Part shown: positions 61,936-64,000 of the stretch, in pieces
Layout of the letters: each line of letters starts with the position of its first letter
Numbering within the stretch: the stretch's first letter is position 1
NCBI GenBank assembly: GCA_017303875.1
Contig: JAFLBP010000006.1
Location: 124,001 to 188,000 of the forward strand
Length of the DNA stretch: 64,000 nucleotides
Reading direction: 5' to 3'
Source of the DNA: Chitinophagales bacterium
GTDB taxonomy: Bacteria > Bacteroidota > Bacteroidia > Chitinophagales > Saprospiraceae
Position numbers and translations under genes: made by a program
Notes under the pieces: generated by a model
The model's input: the letters and a program-made list of their open reading frames with translations, nothing else
Database searches by the model: none
What the model was told of the DNA's origin: nothing

Positions 61936-63078
61936 CTAATCCACAATCATCGCTGCGCGGTCAAGTTCCTGTTGCAGGATATTGACCGGTAGCTCCCGGT
62001 ATTCATACTGTTGGTTGCGCAACTGGGGCCGGAAACCGGCTTCGCGGATGGCCTGCTGAATGCCATCGGCCGTGAAGCGGAAACGCGCGCCTGCGGCTGA
62101 AACAACATTTTCTTCAATCATAATGGAGCCAAAATCATTGGCGCCCGAGTGCAGGCATACTTGTGCTACCTGTTTGCCCACGGTCAGCCACGAAGCCTGA
62201 ATATTGGTAATATTGGGCAGCATAATGCGGCTGAGCGCAATCATACGCACGTATTCATCACCGGTAACGGCATTGCGCGCGCGTTTGATTTTTTTGAGGA
62301 TGGTATCTTCATCCTGGAAGGGCCATGGAATAAAAGCGATAAAACCCTTGGCATCGGCGGGTTTTTCGCTTTGCACCTGCCGGATGTCGGCAAAATGCTG
62401 CATGCGTTCGAGGTTGGTTTCGATATGTCCGAACATCATGGTTGCCGAAGTGGTCAGGCGCAGCTGGTGGGCGGCGCGCATCACATCGAGCCATTCCTGT
62501 CCGCCGCATTTGCCCTTGGAAATCAGGCGGCGTACGCGGTCGCTGAGGATTTCTGCGCCTGCGCCGGGCAAAGAATCGAGGCCTGCGGCCTGGAGTTCAC
62601 GCAGTACTTCGTAATGGCTGAGTCCTTCAAGTTTGCTGATGTGTGCAATTTCCGGCGGACCGAGTGCGTGCAGTTTCAGCGCGGGGAAGTGGTTCTTCAA
62701 CTGCCGGAAAAGATCGGCATAAAACTGCAAGCCCAGATCGGGGTGGTGACCGCCTTGCAGGAGTAATTGCTCGCCGCCGAGGCGGAAAGTTTCCTCTATC
62801 TTTTCTTTATACTGTTCAATGGTGGTGATGTAGCTTTCGCCATGCCCGGGGCGGCGGTAAAAATTGCAAAACTTGCAATTGGCGATACACACATTGGTGG
62901 TATTGGAATTCCGGTCAATGATCCACGTAACCACATCGCCGGGCACATGTTGCTGTCGCATAGCATTACCTGTATACATCAGGTCGGCCAGCGGCGCCTG
63001 TTCCAGCAGGAAAACGCCTTCCTCCGGACTTAACCATTCGTGGCGCAGGGCGCGGTGGAGCAAATCTTCAACAACCAT
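61936..63078 (-). CDS. mqnC: Cyclic dehypoxanthinyl futalosine synthase (radical SAM)
   Basis: Radical SAM enzyme of the futalosine route to menaquinone: converts dehypoxanthine futalosine to its cyclic form. 380 residues. The [4Fe-4S] motif CIANCKFC has Cys64, Cys68 and Cys71; GGEQLLLQGGHHPDLGLQ and LPGAGAEIL are typical, and the C-terminal IMIEENVVSAAG fits MqnC. MqnE is the nearest alternative but DRNSNTTNVC favours MqnC. The leader carries the palindrome at 63168-63249. Confidence 0.9.
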   Translation of the reverse strand: MVVEDLLHRALRHEWLSPEEGVFLLEQAPLADLMYTGNAMRQQHVPGDVVTWIIDRNSNTTNVCIANCKFCNFYRRPGHGESYITTIEQYKEKIEETFRLGGEQLLLQGGHHPDLGLQFYADLFRQLKNHFPALKLHALGPPEIAHISKLEGLSHYEVLRELQAAGLDSLPGAGAEILSDRVRRLISKGKCGGQEWLDVMRAAHQLRLTTSATMMFGHIETNLERMQHFADIRQVQSEKPADAKGFIAFIPWPFQDEDTILKKIKRARNAVTGDEYVRMIALSRIMLPNITNIQASWLTVGKQVAQVCLHSGANDFGSIMIEENVVSAAGARFRFTADGIQQAIREAGFRPQLRNQQYEYRELPVNILQQELDRAAMIVD

Positions 63079-63167
63079 ACTTTCTTTAACGATGAACTAT
63101 GAACGATGAACTATGAATAACAGAAGAATGGGGGAAGTGTTTTAGGGGGGTAGGGGTTTTGGTGTTT

Positions 63168-63249
63168 GAGTGTTTTAGTGTTTTGGTGTTTTAGGGGGGT
63201 AGGGGTTCAAAATACTAAAACACTAAAATACCAAAACACTAAAACACTC
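63168..63249. repeat. Inverted repeat with stuttered GTGTTTTAG words
   Basis: Arms of 27 bp (63168-63194, 63223-63249), one mismatch. Words GAGTGTTTTAGTGTTTTGGT. The loop and the preceding 63138-63159 segment repeat GTGTTTTAGGGGGGTAGGGG, G-rich and possibly quadruplex-forming. An AACGATGAACTATGAACGAT stutter lies at 63088-63113 just before. In the gap between the glycosyltransferase stop and mqnC start. Confidence 0.85.
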
Positions 63250-63263
63250 AATCACCTCTGAGC

Positions 63264-64000
63264 CTACCGCACCGGCGTCCACTCTTTGGAGTAGGAGCGG
63301 CGGAGGAAAAGCAGGGAAAGGCCTTCGCGCAGGTAGATGAGCGTGAGGCGCAGGTATCCGTACTCGCGGAAGCGGCGCGGGGAGTGGTGCACGCAGAGAC
63401 TGCCGAGGTAGGCGATTTTTCCTTCTTTGTGCAGGCGATAGAACAGGTTACAATCTTCGCCCGCCACGATACTTTCATCGTACCCTTTGATGCGCTCAAA
63501 GACGGATCGGTGAACGATCTGACACTCTCCTTTAGCCAGATAAACGCCGACTAAAAAAGAGAGGCGGATCACGCCGTTCATCAGCATGTGGTAGAGGTGA
63601 TCGCTCAGGCCGCGTTCTTCGGGGTATACCCAGATGGGAACCGTGGAGGCCACAACGCCGGGGCGTTCCATGGCTTTACTCACCTTGCTGAAGAACTGTT
63701 CGAGGTTGGGAATTCGGACGTCGGCATCGGTATGGAAAAGCACCTCGCCGCTGGCGTGCCTGGCGCCGAGGTTGCGGCCGATGGCAATGTTTTGTTTTTC
63801 AAAACTTTGCACAAACTTAACCCGGTGTTCGCCGAATTCGGCCTGAAGTTCGGCCATTACGTCGGCGGTTTCATCGCGGCTGCCGGCATCGGAGACAATT
63901 ACTTCGATGTCGAATTTTTCAAAAAAAGGCGCGAATTGGGCCACCGTTGGCCGGATATATTTCCCTTCGTTCTTGGTGGGGATGATGATGCTGTATTTCA
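63264..64000 (-). CDS. Glycosyltransferase family 2, truncated at window edge by its first base
   Basis: Reading to the window end gives KYSIIIPTKNEGKYIRPTVA, the standard GT2 start; only the A of the ATG is missing (TG at 64000-63999). About 245 residues: EVIVSDAGSRDETADV, HTDADVRIP (DxD metal site), and GYDESIVAGEDCNLFYRL (acceptor-site ED). A C-terminal hydrophobic region (LRLTLIYLREGLSLLFL) may associate with the membrane. Transfers a sugar to an unknown acceptor, probably for surface glycan or lipid. A GTG at 63944 is an internal codon. Confidence 0.88.
   Translation of the reverse strand, partial: KYSIIIPTKNEGKYIRPTVAQFAPFFEKFDIEVIVSDAGSRDETADVMAELQAEFGEHRVKFVQSFEKQNIAIGRNLGARHASGEVLFHTDADVRIPNLEQFFSKVSKAMERPGVVASTVPIWVYPEERGLSDHLYHMLMNGVIRLSFLVGVYLAKGECQIVHRSVFERIKGYDESIVAGEDCNLFYRLHKEGKIAYLGSLCVHHSPRRFREYGYLRLTLIYLREGLSLLFLRRSYSKEWTPVR

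Noticed and set aside
63264..63944. Glycosyltransferase starting at GTG 63944
   Set aside because: The conserved GT2 N-terminus IIIPTKNEG lies upstream in the same frame, so the gene really starts one base beyond the window.

Overview
The window looks like chromosomal DNA of a Bacteroidota bacterium, most plausibly a Saprospirales-like environmental member; genus is not resolvable by eye. The evidence: type IX secretion (T9SS) C-terminal sorting domains of type A and type B, a hybrid two-component system, futalosine-pathway MqnC, DUF2851/DUF4286/DUF58 proteins, lipoproteins with lipoboxes, and repeated promoter motifs of the Bacteroidota type (TTTG ... TAnnTTTG) instead of -35/-10 boxes.

Layout. 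1-3.7 kb (minus): aromatic amino-acid genes trpB-trpA-DAHP synthase (the last cut by the window edge), a GNAT acetyltransferase and an OmpH/Skp-like protein. 4-9.5 kb (plus): an orphan hybrid sensor/regulator and a DUF58 protein. 9.5-15.5 kb (minus): a 1,249-residue protein with ten Ig-like repeats and two lipoproteins. 15.6-17.7 kb: an ECF sigma factor and an overlapping membrane/barrel protein. 17.7-20.8 kb: alpha-L-fucosidase, a methyltransferase whose 5' end abuts a 3 x 96-bp repeat, and an outer-membrane barrel protein. 20.9-27.8 kb: a visibly more AT-rich accessory island with an XRE regulator, a lipoprotein polymorphic toxin with a C-terminal AHH nuclease-like tip, four immunity-like paralogues in an A-B-A-B array, and a tandem pair of secreted proteins, one with a frameshifted signal peptide. 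28-31.8 kb: murA, an ALDH7-like dehydrogenase, dtd and an AhpD-like protein. 31.8-41.4 kb: two giant paralogous T9SS metalloproteases flanking an inserted AAA ATPase + TOPRIM gene pair that resembles split-OLD/PARIS-like defence modules. 41.5-45 kb: a secreted protein, an alpha/beta hydrolase and heme A synthase.

45.1-46.4 kb is the most striking non-coding stretch: seven DnaA-box-like nonamers in about 290 bp beside AT-rich DNA, and three parS-like palindromes, one at the apex of the thrC terminator hairpin. I read it as a candidate chromosomal origin. The ribosomal genes rplM-rpsI-rpsB-tsf (56-58.6 kb) point away from it. To the right are thrC, small secreted and lipoprotein genes, a T9SS type-B adhesin-like protein, DUF2851, a decayed YhcG/DUF1016 nuclease pseudogene, a third metalloprotease, a mosaic pair of 176-residue lipoproteins, mqnC and a glycosyltransferase that runs off the end.

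Intergenic spaces repeatedly hold long inverted repeats (27-100 bp arms) built of stuttering short words, usually between genes or in leaders. Together with the 96-bp repeat they form a recurring, apparently mobile or expanding intergenic element class.
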